From positions 62,001-126,000 of the forward strand of contig JAFKEW010000042.1 of assembly GCA_017308375.1 (NCBI GenBank): DNA of 64,000 bases. The letters are read 5' to 3'. Made by a program: the position numbers and the translations under genes. The notes beneath the pieces are model-generated. The model saw only the letters and a program-made list of their open reading frames with translations. It did not search any database and had not been told where the DNA came from. The DNA comes from Alphaproteobacteria bacterium. Lineage in GTDB: Bacteria; Pseudomonadota; Alphaproteobacteria; Micropepsales; Micropepsaceae. Shown here one piece after another: positions 38,223 to 47,525 of this stretch; the stretch's first letter is position 1, and the number at the start of each line of letters is the position of its first letter.

Positions 38223-39044
38223 TTACGGGCCGGAAAAGGGCCGGTCATGCTCCAGATTCGGCACCCGGGCGCGGGCATCGGCTGACAGGGCTGGATCGAT
38301 ATCCGCCACGATCACCCCCGGTTCGGTTCCGGCCTCGGCCAATACCTCCCCCCATGGCGCCACGATCAGGCTGTGGCCGTAAGTGCGCCGCCCATTGGCA
38401 TGATGGCCCCCTTGGGCAGGTGCCACCACGAAAGCACCATTTTCGATCGCGCGCGCCCGCAACAGCGTGTGCCAATGGGCCTTGCCTGTGGTCTCCGTAA
38501 AAGCGGATGGGACGGTGAGCAGGAACGATCCCGCCTTGGCCAGTGCGCGGTAAAGCTGCGGGAAGCGCAAATCGTAACAGATGGTGAGCCCGATCCGCCC
38601 CCACGGCAGATCAGCCGTCACCGCCTGCCCGCCGCCCGCGACAGTATTCGATTCCCGGTATTTCTCGCCCGACGGCAATTGCACGTCGAACAGATGGATC
38701 TTGTCGTAGCGCGCCGCGATCCGCCCATCTGGCCCGATCAGAAACGAACGGTTCGCGGTCTTGCTTTCACTGACCTTGATCGCGAGCGATCCGATCAGAA
38801 GCCAGATTCCCAGTTCCTCCGCCAACGTGCAAAAGGCGAGGAGTGCCGGATCGTCGGCTTCCGCAAAACTGCGCTCCAGCTTGGCGCCGCCATCGGGCGC
38901 CATCAGGGTGGTGTTTTCCGGCGTCGCGATGAACCGGGCACCTTTTGCATGCGCCGCGCGGATCAGATCCGACGTGACGCGGATGTTCTCAGCCACATCA
39001 TCGGTTGAGCGCAATTGCACACAGGCGGCACGAAAAGTGCTCAT
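38223..39044 (-). CDS. Nitrilase-superfamily carbon-nitrogen hydrolase
   Basis: 273 residues, Nit1/Nit2-like (omega-amidase or deaminated-glutathione amidase branch). The Glu-Lys-Cys catalytic set is visible: Glu in FIATPENTTLM, Lys in RYDKIHLFDV, Cys in LTICYDLRFPQLYR. It is four bases from grxC, suggesting repair of deaminated glutathione, which fits a glutaredoxin neighbour. The exact substrate is inferred from family and context. Confidence 0.92.
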   Translation of the reverse strand: MSTFRAACVQLRSTDDVAENIRVTSDLIRAAHAKGARFIATPENTTLMAPDGGAKLERSFAEADDPALLAFCTLAEELGIWLLIGSLAIKVSESKTANRSFLIGPDGRIAARYDKIHLFDVQLPSGEKYRESNTVAGGGQAVTADLPWGRIGLTICYDLRFPQLYRALAKAGSFLLTVPSAFTETTGKAHWHTLLRARAIENGAFVVAPAQGGHHANGRRTYGHSLIVAPWGEVLAEAGTEPGVIVADIDPALSADARARVPNLEHDRPFSGP

Positions 39045-39047
39045 CCC

Positions 39048-39305
39048 TTATCCCGCCAGCAGGGCGTCGAGTTTGCCCGCCTGTTCCAGTGCGTAGAGTT
39101 CGTCGCTGCCGCCGACATGGGTATCCCCGATGAAAATCTGCGGCACCGTGCGCCGTCCGCCGGAGCGCGCCTCCATCTCCGCCCGCGCCTTGGCATCCAT
39201 GAACACGTCGATTTCGGAGAATTTCGCCCCCTTCTGCTGCAACAGCGATTTCGCACGATGGCAATAGGGACAGATCGGTGTCGTATAAATGGTGATATCG
39301 GCCAT
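39048..39305 (-). CDS. grxC: Glutaredoxin 3
   Basis: 85 residues from ATG 39305; an ATG at 39317 adds four residues. Dithiol glutaredoxin with CPYC active site (ITIYTTPICPYCHRAKSLL), TVPQIFIGD cis-proline loop and GGSDELYAL glutathione-binding end. Reduces protein disulfides with glutathione. Between comF (15-27 bases) and the nitrilase (three bases), so comF-grxC-nit form one operon. Confidence 0.96.
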   Translation of the reverse strand: MADITIYTTPICPYCHRAKSLLQQKGAKFSEIDVFMDAKARAEMEARSGGRRTVPQIFIGDTHVGGSDELYALEQAGKLDALLAG

Positions 39306-39332
39306 ATCCGGTTCCACAAGATACGGCTTCGA

Positions 39333-40112
39333 TCATAGCGCGGCTTCATGCGGGCGAACAACGCGGGCCAGGGTCAGGGCAAAAACCCGTGCGGCCCCGC
39401 CCCGCTTCAGCACGCGGGCACAAGCCTCAAGCGTAGCGCCGGTGGTGTGCACGTCATCGACCAGCAGCACGGTGCGCCTACGCAGCGACGGCTGCCGCCG
39501 TTCCGCAATCCCGAATGCCGCCGCCACATTGCGCCGCCTTGCGGCCGCAGACGGCATGGTGCCCTGGCTGGCGGTCGCCCGGACGCGGCGCAGGACAAAG
39601 GGATCGAACGGTGCGCCGCACAGGCGCGAAAGCGCGGCCCCAGCAATCGCGGCCTGATTGTAACGCCGCCGCCAGAGCCGGAAGCGATGCAGCGGCACCG
39701 GCACAATCAGGTCGCATTCGGCGGTCAGTGCGCGACCCGCACGGTCCAGCCAGTGTGCCAGCCCCGGCGTGAGGTCGAGCCGGTCCGCCCATTTGAAGGC
39801 GAGGATCAGCCCACGCGATGCGTCGTCATAGCGCATCACGGCGCGCGCCCGGTCGAACGCCGGGGGTACCGCATGACAGGCGGCACAGAGCATTTCACCG
39901 CCCGGATCGGCATCAAACGGCAACCCGCAACAGGCGCACATCGCCCCTTCCAGAAAAGCGATTTTGCCCCAGCACTGGGCACAAAGCTGGCCCGCAGCGG
40001 CGACCGGCGCACGGCAGGCCATGCAAAGCGGCGGGAACAGGAGATTGAGCGTACCCTGCCCCCACGCCGCCGCTTTGCGGCGAAAGTGTCCCGTTTCCGC
40101 CCCCGCATCCAT
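39333..40112 (-). CDS. comF: ComF-family phosphoribosyltransferase-like protein
   Basis: 259 residues. An N-terminal double zinc ribbon with four CXXC pairs (CMAC, CAQC, CACC, CAAC) is followed by a type I phosphoribosyltransferase domain with the PRPP loop VLLVDDVHTTGATL. ComF homologues take part in DNA uptake in competent bacteria, but the family is widespread in non-competent species and its wider role is unclear. First gene of the comF-grxC-nitrilase-DUF1178 cluster, divergent from the methyltransferase with a 40-base gap. Confidence 0.92.
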   Translation of the reverse strand: MDAGAETGHFRRKAAAWGQGTLNLLFPPLCMACRAPVAAAGQLCAQCWGKIAFLEGAMCACCGLPFDADPGGEMLCAACHAVPPAFDRARAVMRYDDASRGLILAFKWADRLDLTPGLAHWLDRAGRALTAECDLIVPVPLHRFRLWRRRYNQAAIAGAALSRLCGAPFDPFVLRRVRATASQGTMPSAAARRRNVAAAFGIAERRQPSLRRRTVLLVDDVHTTGATLEACARVLKRGGAARVFALTLARVVRPHEAAL

Positions 40113-40152
40113 GCGCCTAGATTAACCCGCTGATCGGGATTGGCGAGTTTTC

Positions 40153-41049
40153 ATGGCAGATCGTCCACCACAGATTTTCGACCGCAAGCTTTACGCCGAA
40201 CGGCGCAAGCGCGCGCTGGCCCGCAACGGCGACGTTTTTCTGGCGGTGGAAGCAGCGGCCCTGATGGCCGAACGCCTCAGCGGCATCAAACGCACATTTG
40301 AAACCGCGCTGGCCCTCAATATCCGCCCGGAATGTTTCGAGGCACTGCGACCCCATGCCGATAAATGGATCGCGGCACCGAACATGCCATCCCTGACGCT
40401 GGATGAGGAAGCCTTGCCGTTCGCGGAAGGCAGTTTCAACCTGATCGTCAGTATCCTGTCGCTGCATGCGGTGAACGATCTGCCGGGCACCCTGATCCAG
40501 ATCCGCCGCGCACTGAAACCCGATGGATTGTTTCTCGCAGCTCTATTCGGCGGCGAGACCCTGCACGAATTGCGTGCCGCTTTTGCCGCCGCAGAAGGGG
40601 AAACCATGGGCGGCGTCAGCCCGCGCGTGGCACCGTTTGCCGATGTGCGCGACATGGGCAGCCTGCTGCAACGGGCGGGATTCGCGCTGCCGGTCACCGA
40701 TGTCGAACGGACAATTGTGCGCTATCGCCGTTTTGAGACGCTGATCGAAGATCTTCGCGCGCTGGGCGAGACGAACATGCTGATCGAACGGCTGAAGCGC
40801 CCGCTCAGACGCGATACGCTGGCCGCAATGCTGTCCCATTACCAGCGTGAGAATGGCAACACGGACGGGCGGCTCAACGCGACCTTCGACGTCGTTTATC
40901 TGGCTGGGTGGGCACCGCATGAAAGCCAGCAGAAGCCGCTTCGCCCCGGCAGTGCACGCGCCCGCCTGGCTGATGCGCTTGGCACAAAAGAGATTCCGGC
41001 CGGCGATGCGGTGCCGCCTCGCCCCGGTGATCCGTCACACAAACACTGA
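40153..41049 (+). CDS. BioC/NDUFAF5-like SAM methyltransferase
   Basis: 298 residues. The start MADRPPQIFDRKLYAERRKRA and the motifs SLTLDEEALPFAEGSFNLIVSILSLHAVNDLPGTLIQI and PDGLFLAALFGGETLHELR match the alphaproteobacterial relatives of NDUFAF5 (complex I arginine hydroxylase) and BioC. The first SAM loop is less conserved than in true BioC, as in NDUFAF5. A role in complex I maturation is possible; biotin synthesis is less likely as no bio genes are nearby. Divergent from comF. Confidence 0.87.
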   Translation: MADRPPQIFDRKLYAERRKRALARNGDVFLAVEAAALMAERLSGIKRTFETALALNIRPECFEALRPHADKWIAAPNMPSLTLDEEALPFAEGSFNLIVSILSLHAVNDLPGTLIQIRRALKPDGLFLAALFGGETLHELRAAFAAAEGETMGGVSPRVAPFADVRDMGSLLQRAGFALPVTDVERTIVRYRRFETLIEDLRALGETNMLIERLKRPLRRDTLAAMLSHYQRENGNTDGRLNATFDVVYLAGWAPHESQQKPLRPGSARARLADALGTKEIPAGDAVPPRPGDPSHKH

Positions 41050-41083
41050 AGGCCGCGGGTGACATATTTACGGATAAGAATTC

Positions 41084-41242
41084 TTATGGGAAACCGGCGA
41101 CCACCGCTTCGAACGTGCTGCTGAGTGTCATCCCGATCGAGGTCGCCCCCGCCACGATGGCGATGGAAACGATCCCGGCGATCATGGCGTATTCGATGGC
41201 CGTGGCCCCGCCGTTTGCCGCCCGGAATGCGTGCAGCTTCAG
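41084..41242 (-). CDS. Short Flp-type pilin, probable CTG start
   Basis: 52 residues ending at 41084, beginning MKLHAFRAANGG if CTG (41242) is the start. The class IVb prepilin features are complete: a short basic leader, a processing site Gly|ATAIEYAMIAG with the conserved Glu5 and Tyr6, and a hydrophobic stem (IVSIAIVAGATSIGMTL). No ATG, GTG or TTG lies in frame before the mature part, except within a long unrelated upstream stretch. The CTG overlaps the mutT stop (CTGA), so coupling by reinitiation is likely. No tad or cpa genes are in the window. Confidence 0.75.
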   Translation of the reverse strand: MKLHAFRAANGGATAIEYAMIAGIVSIAIVAGATSIGMTLSSTFEAVVAGFP

Positions 41243-41646
41243 AGATAGTCGCGCAACATCGGCACCAGCGGCAGGTCTGCGGGCGGCATGGGATAGTTGG
41301 GAAGCTCGCGCGGGCGCACCCATTTGAGCCCCTGCCCTTCCCGCGCCGTCACGCTGCCTTCCCAGCGCCGGCACAGAAACAACGGCATCAGAAGATGGAA
41401 TTTCTCGTAGCTGTGTGAGGCGAAGACGAAGGGTGCGAGACAGGGCTCCCGCACGGTGATGCCCAGTTCCTCCGCCATCTCCCGGATAACGGTGTCCTCC
41501 GGCCGCTCGCCCGGCTCGATCTTGCCGCCAGGAAATTCCCATAGCCCCGCCATCTCCTTGTCTGCCGGACGTTGGGCGATCAATACCCTGCCGTCAGGAT
41601 CGATCAGCACACAGGCTGCCACCAGAACCAGTTTGTGGTGCGTCAT
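41239..41646 (-). CDS. mutT: MutT-like 8-oxo-dGTP pyrophosphohydrolase
   Basis: 135-residue Nudix hydrolase that removes oxidised dGTP. The Nudix box is complete in GGKIEPGERPEDTVIREMAEELGI, with the catalytic REXXEE. Family start VLVAACVLIDPDGRVLIAQRP and length match MutT. It follows argJ on the same strand by 101 bases, an arrangement shared by other alphaproteobacteria; the CtrA-type box lies in that gap. The stop overlaps the CTG start of the flp gene. Confidence 0.95.
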   Translation of the reverse strand: MTHHKLVLVAACVLIDPDGRVLIAQRPADKEMAGLWEFPGGKIEPGERPEDTVIREMAEELGITVREPCLAPFVFASHSYEKFHLLMPLFLCRRWEGSVTAREGQGLKWVRPRELPNYPMPPADLPLVPMLRDYL

Positions 41647-41677
41647 GGTGCGTCCCTTCCAGCATGGGCCCGCGGTC

Positions 41678-41692
41678 TTAAGCCGGGTTTAA
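41678..41692. promoter_or_regulatory. CtrA-type box upstream of mutT-flp
   Basis: TTAA-GCCGGGT-TTAA, an exact TTAA-N7-TTAA, 32 bases before the mutT ATG in the argJ-mutT gap. In Caulobacter the Flp pilin gene pilA is CtrA-dependent, which makes a box before an operon holding an Flp pilin meaningful. Confidence 0.5.
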
Positions 41693-41747
41693 AACGGGCC
41701 CGAAATTTTATGGTAAATACCTGAAATTACCGAAGGATTGCGGGCAT

Positions 41748-43076
41748 TCAGCTACGGTAATCGCCATTGATGCGGATATAGCCGTCGGTCAGATCGCAGG
41801 TCCACACCCGCGCACGCCCCTTGCCGAGCCCCAGATCGACGGCAATATCGACCTCTCGCCCCGAAACCGCCTTGGTCGCCGCGGCTTCATTATAGGCGGC
41901 TGCGCGTGCGCCCTTCTCCGCCACCACCTGATCGCCGAAACTGATCCTCAGCCGGTCGCGGTCGGCAGGCTCCCCCGCCTTGCCCACGGCCATCACCACC
42001 CGGCCCCAATTGGCATCACTGCCCGCGATCGCAGTTTTCACCAACGGCGAATTGGCGACGGAAAGCGCGATGCGCCTGGCGGAATCGTCCGACTTCGCGC
42101 CCGTCACATCCACCCGGATCAGTTTCTGCGCCCCTTCCCCGTCGCGCACCACCTGAAGCGCAAGGTTCAGCAGCACACTGTCGAAGGCGCGGCGGAATTC
42201 GGCCAGCCGCTTGTCATTCGCCTTGGTGATGGCAGGATGCTGCGCACCTTTACCGGTCGCGAAAACCAGAAGCGTGTCGCTGGTCGAGGTGTCGCTATCC
42301 ACCGTGATGGCATTGAAACTTGTTTTGACGCCTGCATCCAGCAAGCCCTGGAGCACCGCCGCCGGAAGGTTGGCGTCGGTCATCACAAAGGCCAACATCG
42401 TCGCCATATCGGGCGCGATCATGCCGCTGCCCTTGGCGATGCCGTTGATGGAAACCCGGCGGCCGCCGATCTCCGCCGTCGCCGTGGCAAGCTTCGGATA
42501 GGTGTCGGTGGTCATGATCGCCTCGGCCGCGGCGCGCCAGCCATCGGCGGCGCCCTTCTCCGCCAGCCCGCTCAGCACCGCGGTGATCTTTTCCGCCGCC
42601 AGCGGTTCGCCGATCACCCCGGTCGAGGCCAGAAAAATCTCCTGTGCCCGGCAGCCCAAGACCCCGGCCGCCGACTCGGCAACGCTGCGGGCGGCCTCCA
42701 TTCCCGCCTTGCCGGTAAAGGCGTTGGCGTTGCCGCTGTTCACGACCAACCCCCGCGCGGTTCCCGCCTTCAGCCGCGCCCGGCACCATTCCACCGGCGC
42801 GGAAGCGGTCTTCGACTGGGTGAAGACCCCGGCCACCTGTGTTCCCGGTGCAAACACCGTCATCAACACGTCGGTGCGGCCCTGATAGCGCACACCGGCA
42901 GCGATGGTGGAAAGGCGCACCCCGGCGAGCGGGCGCAAAGCCGGGTACGTTTTCGGCGCGAGCGGAGAAACAGCAGGCGCCACAGCCGCTTTGGCGGCCG
43001 GTGGCGTTTCAGCCATCCCCTTGGACTGTTTAGCAGACCGGGGTTTCCCCCCTGTGGCTTGCCGCGCCGTGGTCAT
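41748..43076 (-). CDS. argJ: Bifunctional glutamate N-acetyltransferase/NAGS
   Basis: 442 residues from ATG 43076, preferred for AAGGG upstream; a GTG at 43112 and ATG at 43085 are in frame. ArgJ recycles acetyl from N-acetylornithine to glutamate in arginine synthesis. The autoproteolysis site is visible: [16 protein letters not shown], with cleavage before the Thr nucleophile of [19 protein letters not shown] and [15 protein letters not shown] are further signatures. The roughly 40-residue Ala/Pro/Lys-rich N-terminal extension is unusual. Divergent from secA; the peptidyl-prolyl isomerase gene that often lies between them is absent. Confidence 0.96.
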   Translation of the reverse strand: MTTARQATGGKPRSAKQSKGMAETPPAAKAAVAPAVSPLAPKTYPALRPLAGVRLSTIAAGVRYQGRTDVLMTVFAPGTQVAGVFTQSKTASAPVEWCRARLKAGTARGLVVNSGNANAFTGKAGMEAARSVAESAAGVLGCRAQEIFLASTGVIGEPLAAEKITAVLSGLAEKGAADGWRAAAEAIMTTDTYPKLATATAEIGGRRVSINGIAKGSGMIAPDMATMLAFVMTDANLPAAVLQGLLDAGVKTSFNAITVDSDTSTSDTLLVFATGKGAQHPAITKANDKRLAEFRRAFDSVLLNLALQVVRDGEGAQKLIRVDVTGAKSDDSARRIALSVANSPLVKTAIAGSDANWGRVVMAVGKAGEPADRDRLRISFGDQVVAEKGARAAAYNEAAATKAVSGREVDIAVDLGLGKGRARVWTCDLTDGYIRINGDYRS

Positions 43077-43302
43077 AGCGGCCATCCCTTCGATGCTCAA
43101 TATATGGGGCACCTCTGCAAATCCGGGTGCCGGCGCGCGGGATTAGGCCCGAACCGCTTGAATTGACAAGGGGGAGAGCGGTTCTTATCTCTCCCCCGCG
43201 CACCCGCCGGCGTGATTTGCGCCAGCACCCGCGTGGCATGTGCCGGAACGGCAACCCGGTCTGCCACAACCGGCCGTATCCGGCCCCAATCCGAGGACGT
43301 TT

Positions 43303-46026
43303 ATGCTTCAGGCCTTTGCCCGACGATTTTTTGGCTCTGCCAATGAGCGCAAGCTGAAGCCCATGTGGCGCAGGGTCGAGGAGATCAACGCGCTCGAACC
43401 CCGCTTCCAGGCGATGTCGGATGAGGAATTGCGGGCGATGACCCCGGCCTTCCGGGAGCGGCTGGCCAAGGGCGAAACCCTCGACATGCTGTTGCCGGAA
43501 GCCTTTGCGGTGGTGCGCGAAGCCGCCAAGCGGACCCTTGGCCAACGCCATTTCGATGTGCAGCTTGTGGGCGGTATGGTGCTGCATCAGGGCCGCATCG
43601 CCGAGATGCGCACCGGCGAAGGCAAGACGCTGGTTGCCACCCTGCCGGTCTATCTCAATGCGCTGGCCGGCAATGGTGTGCACGTCGTGACCGTCAACGA
43701 CTATCTGGCCAGCCGCGATGCGGACTGGATGGGCCAGATCTATCGCTTTCTGGGCATGACGGTCGGCTGCATCGTGCACGGCCTCAGCGACGAGCAGCGC
43801 AAAGATGCCTACGGCGCCGACATCACTTACGGCACCAACAACGAATATGGCTTCGACTATCTGCGCGACAACATGAAGTATTCGATCGAAACGATGACGC
43901 AGCGCGGCCACGCCTTCGCCATCGTCGACGAGGTCGACTCCATTCTGGTCGATGAAGCGCGCACGCCGCTGATCATCTCCGGCCCCACCGACGACCGCTC
44001 CGATACCTATCGCACCGTGGATGCGCTGATCCCGGGTCTGGTCGATGACGATTTCGAACTGGACGAAAAGCAGAAGACCGTCACACTGACCGACGCCGGC
44101 AACGAGCATATGGTCAACCTGCTGCGCGAAGCGGGCATGCTGCCGACGGGCGATCTTTACGACAGCGAGAACATCACTCTTGTCCATCACGTCAATCAGG
44201 CACTGAAGGCGCACAAACTGTTCCAGCGCGACCGCGATTACATCGTGAAGGACAATCAGGTCGTCATCATCGACGAATTCACCGGCCGCATGATGCAGGG
44301 CCGCCGCTATTCCGAAGGCCTGCATCAGGCACTGGAGGCGAAGGAAGCCGTCGAGATTCAGCCGGAAAACGTAACGCTGGCCTCGATCACCTTCCAGAAT
44401 TATTTCCGCCTCTACAAGAAGCTCGCCGGGATGACCGGCACGGCCATGACGGAAGCGGCCGAATTCCTCGACATCTACGGTCTGGAAGTGATGGACATTC
44501 CGACCAACCTTCCGGTACGCCGCATCGACCACGATGACGAGGTTTATCGCAGCTTCGATGAAAAATACGACGCGATCACCAAGCTGATTGCAGAGTGCCA
44601 GAAACGCGGCCAGCCCATCATCGTCGGTACCACCTCGATCGAGAAATCGGAACTGCTGTCGGAGCTGCTGAAGAAGCGCAAGGTCAAGCACAACGTCCTG
44701 AACGCCCGCTACCATGAGCAGGAAGCCAACATCGTTGCCCAGGCGGGGGTTTCGGGCACGGTGACCATTGCCACCAACATGGCCGGCCGCGGCACCGACA
44801 TTCAGCTTGGCGGCAATGCCGACATGCGTATCCAGAACGAGTTGAAGGACATTACCGACGAAGCCGAACTGAAACGGCTGAGCGATGAGATCCGGGCCGA
44901 AGTCGCCGCCGACAGGGAGCGCGCGCTGGCGGCCGGTGGCCTCTATGTGGTCGGCACCGAGCGGCATGAGAGCCGCCGCATCGACAACCAGCTTCGCGGC
45001 CGTTCCGGCCGTCAGGGTGACCCCGGCGCCTCCAAATTCTTCCTCAGCCTGCAGGACGATTTGATGCGCATCTTCGGGTCCGAGCGCATGGACAGCCTGC
45101 TGCAAAAGCTGGGCCTGGAAAAAGGCGAAGCCATTACCCATCCCTGGGTCAACCGGGCCCTCGAAAAAGCGCAGCAGAAGGTCGAAGCGCGCAATTTCGA
45201 GATGCGCAAGAACATCCTGAAATATGACAACGTGCTGAACGATCAGCGCCGCGTGATCTTCGAGCAGCGCCGCGAGATCATGTCATCCGATGACGTCAGC
45301 GATCAGATCAGCGATTTCCGCGAACGGCTGGTCGATGACATGGTGATGCGCCACATCCCCGAAAAATCCTATGCGGAAAAATGGGATGCAGTTGGCCTTG
45401 CCGAAGAAGCCGACAACATCTTCGGCCTGCAGTTGCCGATCCCGGACTGGACCCAGGAAGAAGGTATCGCCGAAGAGGAAGTACGCGAGCGTCTTTTGAA
45501 GGCGGTCGAAAACCGCGCCGCCGAACGTACTGCCAATGCCGGCACCGATGTGATGCGTTACATCGAAAAGGCGATCCTGCTGCAGACACTGGATCACGAT
45601 TGGCGCGAGCATATCGTGAACCTTGACCATCTGCGCCAGTATGTGGGCCTGCGCGGCTATGGTCAGCGCGATCCGCTGAACGAATACAAACAGGATGCCT
45701 TCGAACTGTTCGAGGGCCTGCTCGCGAAACTGCGCGCCGACGTCGTGCGCCAGTTGATGACGATCCAGATCAATGTTGAGCAGCCACCCGAGATCGAGCA
45801 ACGCCCGCCGCTGCAGATGTTCGCCTCTCACGTCGATCCGCTGACCGGAGAGGAAGAAGTGGGCGGCAATGACGCATTCGCGGACACGCCTGTCCGCGTT
45901 GTCCGTGTCAAAGACGTGACACCGGACCCCAACGACCCGTCCACATGGGGCAAGGTACAGCGCAACGCCCCCTGCCCCTGCGGTTCAGGCCGGAAATTCA
46001 AACATTGTCACGGCGCCCTTGTGTGA
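43303..46026 (+). CDS. secA: Protein translocase ATPase SecA
   Basis: 907-residue motor of the Sec pathway. The start [21 protein letters not shown] at 43303 has CGAGGA upstream. DEAD motor with Walker [15 protein letters not shown] and Walker [20 protein letters not shown], preprotein cross-linking and helical-scaffold domains ([35 protein letters not shown]), and the C-terminal zinc motif [14 protein letters not shown] for SecB. Complete. Expressed alone. A 190-base gap (43113-43302) separates it from argJ and contains no other gene. Confidence 0.99.
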   Translation: MLQAFARRFFGSANERKLKPMWRRVEEINALEPRFQAMSDEELRAMTPAFRERLAKGETLDMLLPEAFAVVREAAKRTLGQRHFDVQLVGGMVLHQGRIAEMRTGEGKTLVATLPVYLNALAGNGVHVVTVNDYLASRDADWMGQIYRFLGMTVGCIVHGLSDEQRKDAYGADITYGTNNEYGFDYLRDNMKYSIETMTQRGHAFAIVDEVDSILVDEARTPLIISGPTDDRSDTYRTVDALIPGLVDDDFELDEKQKTVTLTDAGNEHMVNLLREAGMLPTGDLYDSENITLVHHVNQALKAHKLFQRDRDYIVKDNQVVIIDEFTGRMMQGRRYSEGLHQALEAKEAVEIQPENVTLASITFQNYFRLYKKLAGMTGTAMTEAAEFLDIYGLEVMDIPTNLPVRRIDHDDEVYRSFDEKYDAITKLIAECQKRGQPIIVGTTSIEKSELLSELLKKRKVKHNVLNARYHEQEANIVAQAGVSGTVTIATNMAGRGTDIQLGGNADMRIQNELKDITDEAELKRLSDEIRAEVAADRERALAAGGLYVVGTERHESRRIDNQLRGRSGRQGDPGASKFFLSLQDDLMRIFGSERMDSLLQKLGLEKGEAITHPWVNRALEKAQQKVEARNFEMRKNILKYDNVLNDQRRVIFEQRREIMSSDDVSDQISDFRERLVDDMVMRHIPEKSYAEKWDAVGLAEEADNIFGLQLPIPDWTQEEGIAEEEVRERLLKAVENRAAERTANAGTDVMRYIEKAILLQTLDHDWREHIVNLDHLRQYVGLRGYGQRDPLNEYKQDAFELFEGLLAKLRADVVRQLMTIQINVEQPPEIEQRPPLQMFASHVDPLTGEEEVGGNDAFADTPVRVVRVKDVTPDPNDPSTWGKVQRNAPCPCGSGRKFKHCHGALV

Positions 46027-46152
46027 CCTGACCGGTCATAGAGATCGCCTATAGCCACATTACAAATGTTTGAATTTCGCCGCACCTGTTCTAACATCAG
46101 GCGCGGCAAATCTGCCGCGTCTTGGGGCTGAACTTTTTCAAAAGAGGATTTT

Positions 46153-47109
46153 ATGCGCACCGAACTATCGCTGCGCGCTTTCGCAATCAGTGCGATGGCG
46201 CTTGGCATGATGATCCCTGCGATTTCATCGGCTTACGGCGAAACCGCTCAGGAACAGCGGCAACAGCAAGAGGCTGAACTTCCCCGCTGCACCCATCGTC
46301 TCGGCACACTCGCGGTGGTCGAACCCGAAACCAACTGGTGGACCCAATATGGCCTCGGCTCGCCCGAAGCGCTGCTGAAGGTCTTTGCCATGCGTTCGGG
46401 CTGTTTCGGCCTGGTCGATCGCGGCAAAGGCATGGCCGCCATCCAGGCTGAGCGGGCGCTCGCCTCCGGCGGCGATCTACGCCAGGGCTCCAACATGGGC
46501 AAGGGCCAGATCAAAGCGGCCGATTACGTTCTCGTCCCGGATCTTGTTTCCAAGAACAACAATTCCGGCGGCATGAACATTGGCGGCATTCTGGGCGGCT
46601 TCATCGGGGGCCCTGTCGGTGGCCTGGTTGGTGGTATCAACATCAACAAGAAAACCGCCGACGTGGTGCTGACCGTCACCGATGTGCGCTCGTCGGAGCA
46701 GGTGGCGATGGAAGAAGGTCATTCCACGAAGAGCGACCTGTCGTGGGGCGGCGGCGGTGGCGTGTTCGGCTGGGGCGGTTTCGGTGCCGCCGGTGCGACC
46801 GGTTATGCCGATACCGAAATCGGTCAGGTTATCACGCTCGCTTACCTTGACGCCTATACCAAGTTGATTGCGCAGCTCGGCGGCCTTCCGGCCAATGCCT
46901 CGCAGGCCAATGAGACCCAGGCCGTCACGATGACCAAGCCCGGCCACCTCTACACAAGCCCGTCGGCGAAAAGCAAAGTCGTGCGCACGCTCGACCCCGG
47001 CATGATGCTTTACCCCACGGGCCAGAAGGATGGCGTGTGGTGGCAGGTGAAAGACGAACTCGGCAATGAAGGCTGGGTTTCGTCGCTGCTGGTCGAACTG
47101 TCCAAATAA
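46153..47109 (+). CDS. CsgG/HfaB-like exported protein with C-terminal SH3 domain
   Basis: 318 residues. Signal peptide MRTELSLRAFAISAMALGMMIPAISSA; no lipobox Cys is obvious. The centre shows CsgG-family features: LGTLAVVEPETNWWTQYGLGSPEALLKVFAMRSGCFGLVDR, AIQAERALASGG, AADYVLVPDLV and a Gly-rich membrane-like GGILGGFIGGPVGGLVGG, then TADVVLTVTDVRSSEQV. The last 60 residues are an SH3_3 domain (GHLYTSPSAKSKVVRTLDPG). CsgG-type proteins form outer-membrane export channels; the SH3 may bind peptidoglycan. No curli subunit genes are nearby. Confidence 0.8.
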   Translation: MRTELSLRAFAISAMALGMMIPAISSAYGETAQEQRQQQEAELPRCTHRLGTLAVVEPETNWWTQYGLGSPEALLKVFAMRSGCFGLVDRGKGMAAIQAERALASGGDLRQGSNMGKGQIKAADYVLVPDLVSKNNNSGGMNIGGILGGFIGGPVGGLVGGININKKTADVVLTVTDVRSSEQVAMEEGHSTKSDLSWGGGGGVFGWGGFGAAGATGYADTEIGQVITLAYLDAYTKLIAQLGGLPANASQANETQAVTMTKPGHLYTSPSAKSKVVRTLDPGMMLYPTGQKDGVWWQVKDELGNEGWVSSLLVELSK

Positions 47110-47132
47110 CAGCCACGCCGCAATCGATGCCG

Positions 47133-47164
47133 AAAGGGGGGCTTATCGCCCCCCTTTTTGTTTT
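47133..47164 (+). terminator. Intrinsic terminator after the CsgG-like gene
   Basis: Stem AAAGGGGGGC / GCCCCCCTTT with loop TTATC, followed by T-rich TTTTTGTTTT. It ends the CsgG-like transcript just before the MliC-like gene. The A-run on the left would also allow use from the opposite side. Confidence 0.9.
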
Positions 47165-47222
47165 CGCGGCCGTGGCACACTATCCTCCGATCCGGAACCG
47201 GAACCGGAACGGAGAACGGGCA

Positions 47223-47525
47223 ATGATGCGCGGCCTTCTCGTCTTTGTGGGCGTCATGCTGCTGGCCACGGGCCCCGCAAACGCAAAATATGTTCTTTAC
47301 CGCTGCGCCCTCGATCTCGACATTATGGCGGATTATCCGGCCGGCGGCGAAACCGTGACGGTTCGCGTGCAAGGACAAACCTTCCAGTTGCCGCGCACGA
47401 TTTCGGGCTCCGGCGCAAAATATAGTGACGGCAAGACCACGCTGTGGGAGCATCAAGGCGTCGCCACGTTTGAAACGCCGGGCGCCTCTCTCACCGATTG
47501 CAAGCTGAACGAGGAATCCAAGTGA
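47223..47525 (+). CDS. MliC-like C-type lysozyme inhibitor
   Basis: 100 residues from ATG 47223 with a signal peptide (MMRGLLVFVGVMLLATGPANA). The mature domain has the MliC pattern: YRCALD at the start, then SGSGAKYSDGKTTLWEHQGVATFE and a final Cys in LTDCK, giving one disulfide pair. It lacks a lipobox Cys, so it is likely periplasmic (PliC/MliC type). It protects peptidoglycan from host lysozyme. Its GTGA end overlaps the epoxide hydrolase start. Upstream is a (CCGGAA)3 repeat at 47192-47209. Confidence 0.8.
   Translation: MMRGLLVFVGVMLLATGPANAKYVLYRCALDLDIMADYPAGGETVTVRVQGQTFQLPRTISGSGAKYSDGKTTLWEHQGVATFETPGASLTDCKLNEESK

Noticed and set aside
43030-45141. 703-codon open frame antisense to secA
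   Set aside because: Arises from codon bias in a GC-rich gene; no family features or ribosome site, and secA is complete on the other strand.
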